The notes: generated by a model not told the origin, from the letters alone. Shown: positions 23,201 through 37,885, counted from the stretch's first letter. The stretch: 64,000 bases of DNA from Proteles cristata cristata (GCA_017311185.1 JAESUZ010004128.1:558001-622000), one strand, 5' to 3'. Numbers and translations: made by a program.

Positions 23201-25190
23201 TTGCTTGCCTTTTTGGGGAAGTCTCATTGCCTTTTGTATTTGGGTGGGGATATTTTGGAGCATCTTAAACACGATTAAGTCTTTTTTATATTAGTAGCAT
23301 AAATTTTAAGTCGTTTTGGATTAATTTTTAAAAGTGTTTTTCTAAGAGCCACAAATTTGCAGATTTTACCCAATTTGTGAGGTATTTCAAACACATACTT
23401 AGAACATGAAAAATAGGTGTGCGAAGATGAGGTTTTAAATCTTCTAGGTGTGTATCGTTTGGGATCAGAATGCTTAAGCTTCCCCTCACCCCTCCTCCCC
23501 CCTTTTTTTTTCTTTTTTGGAATTATTTCTTTGAACATACTTCATTCGTTTTAGCGTTAGCCTTATGGTAAGTAATGGCAGTGAGGCTTTGTTGTAACTG
23601 GATTCAGAAAATGAAAATTGGTAGGAAAGCATGTGTACAGCAGTTTGCCACTAACATTTTGGGTTGCTTCAGCTGAGATTTTTCCTCACAGAAGTGACAT
23701 TTATATTGTGCCTCACAGCTGATTTGTTGCTTCTGGAACAATTACGGGTATAACTGTGTCCAGGAACTGAAGAAACATCCTTATCATGTGCTAGTGGAAG
23801 CAGAATATTTCCGTGTCTAGAACAGTTTTCATTAGAACTAAGCTTCTTGGTATTAGATAAATGCTTTTCTTGATCTTTCTGGTGCAATCTTTTTTATCAC
23901 CCAGTCATTGGCTTTCTTTGGTTACGGGATGGCATTTCTGCTTTGCAAGTCCTGCTGTGAGGTACCTCCTCAGAGAACCCAGGCTCCATCTGGCTTTGCT
24001 TCTCCGAGCCTGGCCACTGCTTCTGCTGGGGTCTGAACTGCGTGGTCTCTCTTGCCAGGGGCAAACACTTCTTCCACAGCCTTCTACCAGGATCAAATTA
24101 CTGACTTGCTTAAAGAACGAAACAGGGTTATTTGGGATTCTCTTTGCTACTTTGCTTGAATGTCATGTGATGGTGCTGTATCTGGACGGTCTCCTTTTCT
24201 CTGTCGTTAGTGTTTTCTTGCTCATAAAAAGGACCACAGTGTCATAATTTTAATAGAAATATATTTTCAAAAGTCCAAAATAGTTGCGAGTTTGGGTATT
24301 TGGTTGACTTTCTAGTGACATTTAGGAACTTTTCCCTTTTTGGTAGCTTAAGCATTGTCTACAGGTTGGGGGCCTCATGCCTGGCGCTTAGTAGATAATA
24401 AATAAAAGCAGTGCGAATAAAACTAAATAAAAATATCCTTTCAGAAATCCATTACTCCTTTTCTCTTGCACCTTTAGCCTTTGACTTTCTTCCTTTTCTT
24501 TAGTCGTTTCTGTAAGTCGTTTAGACCTTATATAACATGTGAAATTCTGATTGTCATTATAAACTTGCTGGCATTGCTGTGGATACTCTGATTTTACGTT
24601 CTGTGCAGTACCTGCCCATTATTAGGCCCCTGTTCTGAAAGCATTGCCACAGAATAGAGTGTAGGCAGTTCAGCTCAAGACAGTCATCTTACCTGAAAAG
24701 CAGTTCAGTAATTAAGTCCCGAGACTTGGAAATTCGCACCAGCTTCACTTACAAAATTTAGTTGGAGCTTAGTGTTCAGTATTATTCAGTTTATTATTGT
24801 TCCATTTTTAATTTATTAAGTTATTTGGGAGGGTGTAGTATTTAGACTATTTCATGGCATCCCCATGCTTTTTATTAGTTGACGATATTCCATTAAGTAG
24901 GATTAAGAAAAAAAATGATAAATTTGCTTAGCCCCCTTTTGTAAGCTGATACATGAGGATAGAAATGAAAAACAAAACTAAGTAATAAGTTATTTATTTC
25001 ATAATAGAAACTGCGTGGTAGCGGTGTCGCTGGTGAAACAGGAACAGTGCCTTCAAGCGATGTAAGTATTTTCCTTCTTCATTCACTGGCCTCCTAACAC
25101 CGGGGACATAAGTTACTCTGAGTTATTTAAAAACGTAAAGATGTCTTCTAGTTCTGCAAATGTCAGTCTGTGGATTCGATATCGCCTCCA

Positions 25191-25234
<44 letters not shown>

Positions 25235-28200
25235 GTTATACATATTTGTGGTCTCTTGGGAGACTGGAGGCTTGTTCTTCCCTCTTTCTCTTCTTTTTGG
25301 GTTACTTTATTCCAGACCCGGGAATGAAAGCAAGAGTCTGAATTCAGATGCTCAACCGGAGTGAATTATTGTAAAGTTACTCTCTTCAAGCTTCAGTTGT
25401 CTGATAACGTATCCAATGTCTGTCTAACAGATGCGAGAACAGTGTGTCAAGCAGTTGAAAACAGTCCAGTTACGGCATTAAGACTGACGACGTTAAACCT
25501 CGTTACTTGTGCTGCATTTCTCAAGGCTTTATGTAGGGCTACGTGGTGGCCGGGACCCCCGCCCGCCCCCCCGTTTCTGTTGGCCAGACCCTCCCCACAT
25601 TTTTGTAGAGCTAGAAGGTTCAAGGTTAAAATGAATCCTGTCTCGCCAAGCTTCCTTCTGGATTAGAATTATCTTCCCCGTTCGGGAAGAGTTTATCTTG
25701 GTGACGCTCAGAATAGCTCAAGAACAGGTAGTGAGTGTGGATGAGAAAGGGTGGGCATGATTAGAGCGAGTTGAGAGAAAGGGAAGAAGAAACTTAGAGA
25801 TGTAGGTGAGGTGCGTCTGTCTTCATCTGTTGGAAATAACCTGGGAAATGGGAAACACGGGTGGAGGACAGGGTGTGCAGCCTGCCTGCAGTCCCTCCGT
25901 GGGGCTCTGTAGCAGCCGTGCAAGGTTCCCGCTAATGAGCTGCGCTGTTGTAACCTGCACGCAACCTTGTGTTTGTGTTCTCTGAGCCTGGAGATGGCCG
26001 TGGAAGCCGTTTCAAAGCCAAGAGCAGGGCTTCTCTTGGGGCGTGGCTTGAAGGATCTGACAGCTAGCATGTTAGGCCAGAAAATAGCTATGAGCCTTCT
26101 GGAATGATCAGAACACAAGGAGCAGTCTCGTGGTCAGAGCGGGGTAAGGAGGTGCCAGGTTACGAGTCTAGATATTCAGCCGTAAGCGCATGTTTACGTC
26201 GAGAGGCTTGTGACCTGAATTTTTACCAGTTTGAACTTTTGAAAAGTTATTTAATTCATGTGTTAGACTTACTGGTATTTTTTTTTTAAAAGAGGTGTTT
26301 TCAGAATCATAGATCTTACAAACTTATGTGGTTGTTAACGTGTTTGTGAGTTGTTAAAGCTTGTGTAGTGAGTGACAAGCTCTAGTGACATGACATTCTC
26401 ATTTTGTTCCTTTCTGTCCAGTGGTTCAGGGGGAACAACTAATTACCTGAGTTGGCAACACATTGGTCGAAGCGGTGTACGCGGTAGGCTCCTGCACACG
26501 CCTCCCACACAGTTAGCATCGGGGTGGTTGTGAGTGAGGAAAAGATGGCCCTTGATTTTGACCTTTTTCCCCTTTTGTACCCTTCACACTTGAACATACT
26601 TGCTGTCTCTTCCTGAAGGTTCCTGCTTTTTCAGATGGCTATCAACTTGGAAGGCAGACTAGTAAGTGGAGCATAAGGTGCTAAGCTTTCCTCTGCTGCT
26701 GGCATCTCAATAGGGGAATCTGAATTGGTAACTAGTGTTTGTTGAGCTGTGTGTTCAGTACTGCTTTGTTCATTTTACATCTCCTGTGTCCTTGCTGTGA
26801 GCCACACCGTGCAGGTATGGATGGTGAGGCTGCACAGCATGGCAGAAGCATGTTGCCCAAAGTCACCCAGCTAATTAGTGGCAGAAATCCCAGAGGAGGA
26901 AATTGCTTGCCGAGAGAATTCCTTTTGAGGCAGTGGAAGGGGAGTTGGGTCTGGGGGCATTCTCCACATTGCAGGGGCTGCTCGGACTTGTAAAAATATC
27001 GGTAGTGGATCTTACAATCCTTTTAGGTTTTCCCAGAGCCTAGAAAAAGTTTGGGAAATTGCATTACATGATCCTGCCACTTGATGTCAGTATAAAACAG
27101 AAGTGTACACTGGAAACCATGGACTAGGAATGATCTCCGTCTTCTCTCTTTAAATGGCCACAGAAGCATCACGCTGAGTTATAAGTGGATTATTACAAAC
27201 AGTTTTATTTAAATGGCATTACATAAATGGCATTCCTTAGAATGCATTATGTTGTTTTTGCCTGAATATGGGAATAATAAACAACATCAGATCTTACGTA
27301 CTTACCTTAAACTGTTCACTTCTTTACTGGTTTTTGGAAGTGAGTGCTCAGTCTTCTGTCCTTCTGAGGAAGCTGTCCAGCCTGTGGAAGTTGATTTGTG
27401 CTGATGCCCTGATAAAAAGACATATGCTGTGATCTGTTCCGAACTGCATGATCTAGAAGGAATCTGGGAATTTCGTGTTTGCTTGCTCGTTTTCTTTTCC
27501 CTCTGTGTGCCTGCACTTGCACCATGTGTGAGGGAGCAAGGTGACTTCCCGTTTGTGTCCTGATCTCTGGCTGTTTCGCTGTGGATCCAGGTTAGCATTA
27601 GTTATTGCTGGATGAACGTTGTTTCATTGATAGTAGTAACTTCAGGAAGTGGACACGTTCTCCTTATTCTCTATTCATCTTGCCTTTTAATATTCCGGGT
27701 CCATTCTGTCCACCAGAACTTTCGGTGATGATGGAACTGTCCACTGTGGTGGCTACCATGTGGCTGTTGAGCCCTCGAAATGTGACGAGTACAAGTAAGA
27801 AAGTGCATTTTCAATTTTATTAAGGTTTTAGAATTTTTTTATCCAAATATATATCACTTACCATAAAATCCTCCAAATATATATCACTTACCATAAAATC
27901 CATCCATTTGCGCAGTTCAGTAGGTTTTCGTATCTTTACAAAGTTGTGCAACCATTAACACAATCTAATCTTATAACCTTTGTAAAACCTCAGAAAGAAA
28001 CCCTGTACATTAACAGTCATTCTTCATTCCGGTTCCCCACTCCTACCTCTAGCAACCACCAGTCTGCCTTCTGCCTCTCTCTTTCTGCCTCTTCTGGCCA
28101 TTTTATAAAATGAAAGTATATAGCATATGGGTATCTGTGACTAGCTTCTTTCACTTAGTGTAATGTTTTCAAGATTCGTGTATGTTTTAGCACGTATTTA

Positions 28201-31200
28201 CAGTATTTTAGGATGAGAGAAATGAAATTTAGGGATTTTTTTTTGGCTTTTGGCTTAATTTTTTAAAGAAAATTTTTAGTGTTTTATTTATTTCTGAGAG
28301 AGACGGACAGTGTGAGCAGGGGAGGGTCAGAGAGAGAGGGAGATATAGAATCTGAAGTAGGCTTCAGGCTCTGAGCTAGCAGTCAGCACAGAGCCCGACA
28401 TGGGGCTCGAACCCACGAACCGTGAGATCATGACCTGAGCCGAAGTCGGACGCTTAACCGACTGAGCCACCCAGGTGCCCCTGGCCAAATTTCTTAAAGT
28501 GCCTTCTGTGGCAGTTCTAATGTCCTTATTATTCATATATTCATGTATTGGCTTTACTGTTGTAACTTCATGCTGTGCCCACGTGATACTTTTTAGTGTT
28601 ATGCTAGAGGTAGAGTACTTGGTTTAGTTCTTTCCTGCTTTGTTGTTAAGTACATCAGAAGTACTTCCTGTGTAGCAGAAATGAGTGGGCTGTGTCAGTA
28701 ATTCATACAGGTCAGACCCCTTGCTGAACCCTGGTCTGCTGTAGCTGGTGAGCCCAAGTCTGTGAGCCCCCAGAGTAATTCACAAGGGATTACAGGATGT
28801 CTGTGTAAGTTTCACCTAAAGCAGTTCTTGGAGGATTTTCATTGTTCAATAGCCTTTTATCTTCTTGCCACAAAATTAATACATTTTAAACATTGAGGAT
28901 CATTAAAATATGTGCACAGAATGAACATTACGGAGGAAAGATAAGAATCTGTGAGGTTTTTTTTTTTTTATCGTATTTTTGGAAGGATTATCCAGAGGTA
29001 TATTCTGGCAATACGAAAGAAAATTAAGTGGTTAGGTATTTCAGTACAGGACTTTATTTTACAAATCATTGTCAAAGCATAGCAATGATAATAATAAGTA
29101 TTCTAATATTGTACATGAGATGCGTTCTTGGAAGTTGTATACAAGGCAGTAATTTATAAAGTAATATTTTCTAAAGTTCATAATGATTTTTCTGCATAGT
29201 AAGGAATCTCTTGGATGACTCAGCAAATTAGCTTGAGGAAGATTGAGAAGTTTGTAAATTAATAATGAATTACTTTTTTTGGTAACTCTGAAATCTAAGA
29301 CTAAATTGTTTCAATTTAGGCATTTAATGTAGGTATTTTGGGAGTACTGACTAGAAGATTTTTTTGAGTAAGCCAACTTCAAAAGAATTTTTGGGCTTAT
29401 ATATTTTAGTTCCTGCATATGAGATAATAAAAATATACCTTACGGTTGTTTTGTCAGAACTGACTTGAGTTCAGATTTGAGTAGCAGATTTTTCACTTTT
29501 AATTTGTTAGGGCTAGTGTTTCCCTTTATTGGTGATAAAGCAGTTTTGAAGAGTTTAAGTGATTTGCCAAAGATAATTTGGCAAAACTGTTGATAGGCAA
29601 AGCCTCTCCCCTTCTCCCTTCCTTCCTTTGTGTTTTTTCTTTTCCTTTTTTCTTTATTTTTTAAATTATGTCTTAACTTACACAAAGTAAAATGCATAGA
29701 TTCTAAATGTTCAGCTAAATGAATTTCTGTGTCACATGCCCGCATACTCAATACTTCCCTTTGGCTCAACTCTTACCAAGGTTATGGTTATCATGGAACC
29801 TATTCCTATAGACTAGTTCTGCCTAATCTTGAACTCTGTTGTAATGGGATTGTATACAGTATGAACTCTTCCGTATCTGAATTCTCTTGCCAATATTGTG
29901 CCAATGAAACTCATTCATATTGCATTTAGCAGTGATTCATTCTCTTTTTTTTAAGTTTACCTATTTATTTTGAGAGAGGGAGAGGAAGAGAGCGAATGAG
30001 TGGAGTAGGGGCAGAGAAAGAGGGAGAGAGAGAGAGAGAAAGAATCCCAAGCAGGCTCTGTGCTCTGTGCTGGGCCCGTGGTGGGGCTCAATCCCATGAC
30101 CCTGAAATCAGTATCTAACCTGAAATCAAGAGTTGGACGCTTAGCAGATTGAGCCACCCAGGTGCCCCTAGCAGTAATTCCTTCTTTTTATTGCTATGTA
30201 GGAATCTATTAAATGAATATTTTCTATTCTCTTGTTAATGGATATTTGGGTTACTTCTAGTTTTGGGCTATTGTGAATAATCTTGCTGTGAACGTTCTTG
30301 TACGTGTCTTTTGATAGATGTAATTGCTTATGTCTGGAATACTTAATTCTAGAATGGAATTGCAGGGTTGCAAAGTGTATGTAAATTTAGTAGATGATGC
30401 TAGTGAGTGTTCTAAATCAGTTTACAGATCTGTCAGCAAAGTATGAGAATTCCAGTTGCTCCATTTCCTCGTTTGACATTGTCTTGCGTTTTTAATTTTT
30501 TTTTGAAGCGAATGTCTGTGGTGAAATAAAAAAATCACACACATAGGTGCACATACTTATTTTTTTAGTTCTATGAGAAAAGATTCAGGTGATTTTTATG
30601 GAACATTAAGTACCTCTGGGACTGTTGAAATCAGCAGTCCTCCATTTCATGTAAAACTGGCTTCTGGAATTTATTTCAGTCAATTATGTGTCCGGAAAGT
30701 TCAGCGTGGTGCTTCACCAGTTCTGCTGTATTGTGCGTTTTACTATCTGTAGGACAGATGCTTTTTCCTGCAATACAGATGTGTTGTTTCAAGGGTCCAT
30801 GATTCCAGAATTTAAGTGAATATTATCTTTGCTCTTTCTCATTTAGTTTGTACTTAAATCCCAGCATTATGAGGATGAATATTGAAAATTTATCGGGGCA
30901 CCTGGGTGGCTCAGTCGGTTAAGTGTCCGACTTCGGCTCAGGTCATGATCTCACGGTTCGTGGGTCCGAGCCCCGCGTCGAGCTCTGCGCTGACAGCCAG
31001 CTCAGAGCCTGGAGCCTGCTTCAGACTCTTTATCTCCCTCTCTCTCTGACCCTCCTCTGCTCACGCTGTCTCTCTCTCTCAGAAATCAATAAAACATTTT
31101 AAGAAATAATTAAAAAAAAATTTATCAATAAGCATTTTTATAACATTAGTTTTACTTGGTACAGTATCACTGTAGTTTTTATGTTTATCTTTTGTTGCCT

Positions 31201-33276
31201 GTTTACTTTATAATTCCTCAGTTGTCAAATTACTTTGTAGTTCTGCAGAATATGGGTCTCTGAGATCATATTTGCCGCGAAGGTGAACTTCATCAGTTGC
31301 TGTTTTCCCTATGATGTGATTATTCCCCCACAGTGTAGGAAAATTGCGTCTTGGCGACATTGGAAAATTTACGGAAGTGATATTCTGTTAAATGTGTTGC
31401 AAAGTAAGCGTAGTTTTCCTCTTGCAGTGAGGTTTGCTGTGGGGCGAGGGTGTGTGGTGGCCGGCTCTCAGCCCGGGATGTCCGGAGCACAGAGAACTTT
31501 AGCCGAAGCGTGAAGAGAGTGGCCCCCCAGTGCCCATCCAGGGTTAACTCACTGTTTTAATTTCAACAAATTATATCACCTTTTTAAGCCTCATTTGAAA
31601 AATTGGTATCATAATATTGCCCTTTTTAAATTTCTGTTTGAAAGTGCTTTGAAAAATACATGTGTTAATAAACTTTATATAAAAAAATTCTCCATTTCTT
31701 TTTTGACAGTTTTTTTTAGAGTTTATTTTGAGAGAGAGAGTGAGCACAGCAGAGGGTTAGTGAAAGAGGGAGAGAAAGAGCCCCAAGCAGAACCCGACGT
31801 GGGCCTGATCCCACTAACTGTGAGATCATGACCTGAGCCAAAATCAAACTTAACTGACTAAGCCATACAGCTACCCCTACTTTAGCAATTTAAATGGAAA
31901 CGATTATGTGGCTAAGTGCGCTCTTTTACCATAAATATTTCCTAGTAAAATAGGATCATTTATAAGGTGCAGCCAGAATTGACTAGAAATTTATATTCTC
32001 AAATTGAGATAAATTTAAAGAAAATCGTAGACAATTACATAAGATCCATACTACCAAACAGATGCAGTCTTGGCTCCAAAAAGAAATGGAATAATAGTGC
32101 CACATTGTATATATTTCTGCAGTATTGATTTTTACCAGCATAAGATTTTGGCCACACTTTAAGTTACTAAGCCATCTCTGTTAGAGCCACGTTCCTTTGG
32201 AGTCTGTGTAAGATATGACATCTCTTTGTATTGTTTGTCCGTTCAGTCAAGAAATCTACTGGGGCGGCTGGGTGGCTAGGTTGGTCAGGCATCTGACTTG
32301 ACTTCGGCTCTGGTCATGATCTCCTGGTTTGTGAGCTTGAGCCCCATGTCAGGCTCTGTGCTGACAGTGTGGAGCCTACTTGGGATCCTCCATCTTCCTC
32401 TCTCTCTGCCCCTCCCCTGCTCTCTCTCTCTTTCTCTCTCAAAATAAATAAATTAAAAAAAAAAAAAGGCAACCCGTATTGAGCACCTCCAGGTAGCGTG
32501 CGTGGTGCCAAAAGCATGGCACCGAACAGCTGGGTCGGGACTCCTGGCTCCCTAGGGCTCCTTTATGCCTGGAGTACAGCACTAGACAAGCTGCATAGGC
32601 GCCTTGTGGCAGTGCTTGTGAGAGAGGAGCACAGGCCCTTGGAGAGTGTTCCGGGGGGGACGGGGGGGTCATCTCATCTGGAGCCAGTTTACTCAGGCCT
32701 CCCGAAGAAGTAGGGGGCTGGGCCCGGGCCCCTGGCGTAGGGAAGCATGTGGAGAACATTGCAGGGGAGGAAGAGCTGATGGTGTGGTAGGAGAGCGGGC
32801 ATGGGGAGAATGGGGGGAAAAGGAGGGCGGGTCCGGGGCACTCGGGGCCTTCGGGATCACATAGCTAACAAAGTTCACTTTAGAACTTGTCCATGGTGGG
32901 GGGAAGGCCATTGAAGGATATGAAGGGGGGTCACGTGGCACAGGGCAGCCGTGGGAAGGGGGGTGGTCTGTGGACCATGTCCCATGTACTGGATCTTACC
33001 CCCATTGCTGTATGCCTGGCTATTTTACTTTCCTGGGGTTCACCCCTGGTCTCAGCATCGAGTCCCTCTCCAAAGATCCCGTTTAACAGAATGGAACTGC
33101 TGGGTTGTAAGGTGCGTGTGAACTTTGTAGGTACTGCCAGTCGGTGTCCTAAGTCAATACACAGACCCATCAACAAAGTATGAGAATTCCGATGTCTCCC
33201 TCTCTCATTTCCTATCTCCTTTTCTTAACAGTATTTTTGTTGTATTTGAATTTGTCAGATTCCAGTACACTCTACA

Positions 33277-33319
<43 letters not shown>

Positions 33320-36300
33320 CTGTACGTTTCCTCTTTCTGCATTAGACTGTAAGCTGCCTGATAGAAGGGACTGCGGTCTGCTTGTTCATGGTCGTGTGTC
33401 CAGTGCAGGAACATAGAAGGCACTCAGTAAATACTTGTTGAATGAATATTGGGTAGAGACTTGTGGAGCATTTCGGGGGAGTAGTTGGGAACTTAGAATG
33501 ATGGCAGCCTTGAGTCCCTTACCCGTTGCTGACTGCAGGCAGCTGAGGTGGTAGCTGTCAGGTGGTTTCCGATAACTTCAAGGGCAAACGGGTGGCTTCA
33601 TCTTTGGTTGGATTTTAAGTCCAAATACTTAGAATGTGAACATATGTGAAAATAAAGTGGAGTCCCTTCTGTCTGTCAGATAATATAAGCAACCAAATAA
33701 ACGTTGTTGAATTAACAAGTACTTCCTCCAAGTTAAAAGAGCACAGGGGGGTTAAAATCTTTGTATCAATGGTTAAGAATGCAGTAGATCTCTAAGTACA
33801 ATATTAAATGGAAAGAGAAAATTACAAGTGAAAGTTCAAATATTATTGTATTTGTATTTTTCTTTTCAAAAAAGAACTTACAATGCCCAGAAACTGTCTG
33901 CAGTGTCACACAGACACCTAATAGTCACACAAGTCGGTTCAGACAGAGAAGAGAGTGGGAAGAGAGCTGTTCAGTCAGTGGTTGGAGGCAGAGGTCTGGT
34001 TGTCAGGTGACAGTAACTGTTGAAACTTTTAAGGTCACTGGGAATCCTAGCATGTGGCATTATTAGTGGGGTGCTAAGATACAAAAGAAGTAAAAATTTG
34101 GTGGTACTTCTTTCAGGAAGCCTTTATGTATGGGGAGGAAGAAGGATCCAGAGATTGGTATAAGATTTAGGGACTTTGAGGGGGGAAAGGATTGGGTGTA
34201 TTTAGAGGCTGAAGAGAGGACACCAGTCAGAGAGATGGAAGATGCAGGAGAGGGGTCTGCTGGACGAAGCATCGTGTGGGCATAGTGGGATGCAGATGCT
34301 GGGGCTGAAGGGCGTGGACAGGAAGTCTTTCTGTCTCCTAGGTGAGAGCGAGGCAAGAATGGCTCTAAGTGTGGTTCAGTTTGGGGGGGTGAGATGTTGG
34401 CAGCTGGTGAATCTCACTGACGGTCCATATATTTCCTCATACTGCCGAGAGTGATGGAAGACCATAGGACAGGGTGGTGGTGAGTGTGTGAGTGACTGGT
34501 GCGTGGCAGAGAGAACAGCCTAGAATTCCATGGCGGTTTTACAGGATTGTATGATTTTCTTTAGCAGTATTGAATTACCTTTGTCTGGGATTAGAGATGG
34601 TGACTTATTGGCTTGATCGAAAGCTTATTTACAAAAAATGGTTGACTAATTTTTATGCATGTGCATAATAGGACAATGTAAGTGAAAGGTAAGGAAGTGA
34701 TATAATTTACTTTGTTTAATTGAAGGCAATAATTCAATTACTTGCCGGTGTTGCATTTACTATATACTTTGAAAGTGATTTCTGGGATGGTACTTGTTTG
34801 TTTTTTAAAATAGTTTATTGTCAAGTTGGTTTCCATATTATACCCAGTGCTCATCCCCACAAGTGCTCTCCTCCATGCCCATCACCCCCTTCCCCTCTCC
34901 CCCACCCTCCATCACCACTCAGTTCTCAGCATTCAAGAATCTCTCATGGTTTGCTTCCCTCCCTCTCCCCCACTATTTTCCCCCTTCTTCTCCCTCATGG
35001 ACCTCCCTTAAGTTCCTTCTAATCCACCTATACGTGCAAAAATATGGTATCTGTCCTCCTCTGCCTGACTTATTTCGCTCAGCATAACATCCTCAAGTTC
35101 CATCCATGTTGCTACTCATGGCCAGATTTCATTCTCTCTCATTGACATGTAGTATTCCATCGTATAGATAAACCACATCTTCTGGATCCATTCGTCAGTT
35201 GATGGATATCTAGACTCTTTCCATGATTTGGCTATTATTGAGAGTGCTGCTATGAACATTGGGGTACATGTGCCGCTATGCATCAGCACTCCTGTATCCC
35301 TTGGGTAAATTCCTAGCAGTAGTATTGCTGGGTCATAGGGGAGTTCTATTGTTAATTTTTTGAGGAACCTCCACACTGTTTTCTCGAGGGGTTGACCAGT
35401 TTACATTCCCACCGACAGTGTAGGAGGGTGCCCATTTCTCCACATCCTCGCCAGGATCTATAGTCTTCTCATTTGCTCATTTTAGCCACTCGGACTGGCA
35501 TGAGGTGGTATCTCAGTGTGGTTTTGATTTGTGTTTCCCTGATGAGGAGGGATGCTGAGCATCGTTTCAGGTGTCTGTTGGCCATCTGGATGTCCTCTTT
35601 GGAGAAGTGTCTGTTCATGTCTTCTGTCCATTTCTTCACATGATTATTTGTTTTTCAGGTATGGAGTTTGGTGAGTTCCTCATATATTTTGGATACTAGC
35701 CCTTTATCTGATCTGTCATTTGCAACTATCTGTTCCCATTCCGTCAGTTGCCTATTCTTTATGCGCAGAAGCTTTGCCTTGCAGAAGCTTTTTTTTATTT
35801 TTTTACAGATAGTTTATTGTCAATTTAGTTTCCACATAACACCCAGTGCTCATCCCCACAAGTGTCCTCCTCCATGCCCATCCCTCCTCCCCCCTCCCCA
35901 CATCCATCAGTCCTCAGTTTTTGTCAGCATTCAAGAGTCTCTCATGGTTTGCCTCTCTCCCTTTCCCCCACCATTTCCGCCCTTCTTCTACTCTTGTTCC
36001 TCTGTCAAGTTCCTCCTAATCCTCCTATACGTGCAAACATATGATATTTGTCCTTCTCTGCCGCCTTGCAGAAGCTTTTAATCTTGATGAAAACCCAATA
36101 GTTCATTTTTGCTCTTGATTCCCTTGCCTTTGGGATGTGTCAAGTAAGAAATTGCTGCGGTTGAGGTCAAGGAGGTTGTTTCCTGCTTTCTCCTCTAGGG
36201 TTTTGATGGTTTCCTGTCTCACATTCAGGTCCTTTATCCATTTTGACTTTATTTTTGTGTATGGTGTGAGACATGATCCAGTTTCATTCTTCTGCATGTT

Positions 36301-37846
36301 GCTGCCCAGTTCTCCCAGCACCATCTGTTAAAGAGGCTGTCTGTTTTCCATACTCTTTCTTGCTTTGTCAAAGATTAGTTAGCCATACATTTGTGGGTCC
36401 AATTCTGAGTATTCTATTCCATTGTTCTATGTGTCTGTTTTTGTGCCAATACCATACTGTCTTGATGATGACAGCTTTGTAGTAGAGGCTAAAGTCTGGG
36501 ATTGTGATGCCTCCTCTTTGGTTTTCTTCTTCAATATTACTTCGGCTATTCGGAGTCTTTTGTGGTTCCATACAAATTTGAGGATAGTTCTAGTTTTGAG
36601 AAATATGCTGGTGCAATTTTGATTGAGATTGCATTGAATGTGTAGATGGCTTTGGGTAGTAATGACATTTTAACTGTATTTATTCTTCCGATCCATGAGC
36701 ATGGAATGTTTTTCCATTTCTTTGTGTCTTCTTCAATGTCCTTCATAAGTTTTCTATAGTTTTCATCCTGCAGATCTCCTATATCTTTGGTTAGGTGTAT
36801 TCCTAGGTATTTTATGGTTTTTTTGTGCAATTGTGAATGGCATCAGTTTCTTGATTTCTCTTTCTGTTGCTTCATTGTTGGTGTATAAAAATGCAACCGA
36901 TTTCTGTACACTGATTTTGTATCCTGCAACTTTGCTGAATTCATGGACCAGCTCTAGTAGGTTTCTGGTGGAGTCTCTTGGGTTTCCTATGTAGAGTATC
37001 ATGTCATCTATGAAAGGTAATAGTCTAACTTCTTCTTTGCCAATTCTGATGCCTTTTATTTCTTTTTGTCGTCTGATGGCTGATGCTAGGACTTCCAGCA
37101 CTATGTTAAACAACAGTGGTGCGAGTGGACATCCCTGTCGTGTTCCTGATCTCAGGGGGAAAGCTCTGTTTTTCCCCATTCAGGATGATGTTATCTGACA
37201 GCTTGTCATAGATGGCTTTTATGATATTTAAGTAAGTTCCTTCTATCCCGACTTTCTCGAGGGTCTTTATTAAAAAGGAATGCTGTATTTTGTCAAATAC
37301 TTTTTCTGCATCTATTGACAGGATCATATGGTTTTTATCTTTTCTTTTGTTGATGTGATATATCACATCGATTGATTTGCAAATATTGAACCAGCCCTGT
37401 AACCCAGGAATGAATCCCACTTGATCATGGTGGATAATTCTTCTTATGTGCTGTTGAATCCAATTTGCAAGTATCTTGTTGAGGATTTTTGCATCCATAT
37501 TCATCAAGGATATTGGCCTGTAGTTTTCTTTTTTTGCGGGATCTCTGCCTGGCTTGCAAATCAAAGTGACACTGGCTTTGTAGAATGAATTTGGAAGTTT
37601 TCCTTCGATTTCTATTTTTTGGAATAGCTTGAGAAGAATGGGTATTCATTCTGTTTTAAATGTCTGGTAGAATTCCCCAGGGAAGCCATCTGGCCCAGGG
37701 CTCTTATTTGTTGGGAGATTTTTGATAACTGATTCAGTTTCTTCACTAGTTATGTATGGGTCTGTTCAGATTTTCTATCTCTTCTGTGTGAATTTTGGTA
37801 GTGAGTGTGTGTTTAGGAATTTGTCCATTTCTTTTTTTTTTAATTT

Positions 37847-37885
<39 letters not shown>

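Noticed and set aside
36763..37564. Reverse-transcriptase-like frames on the - strand
   Set aside because: These are parts of a dead L1 ORF2 (two frames, FIDDM in place of FADDM, several stops), not an independent retroelement gene or retron.
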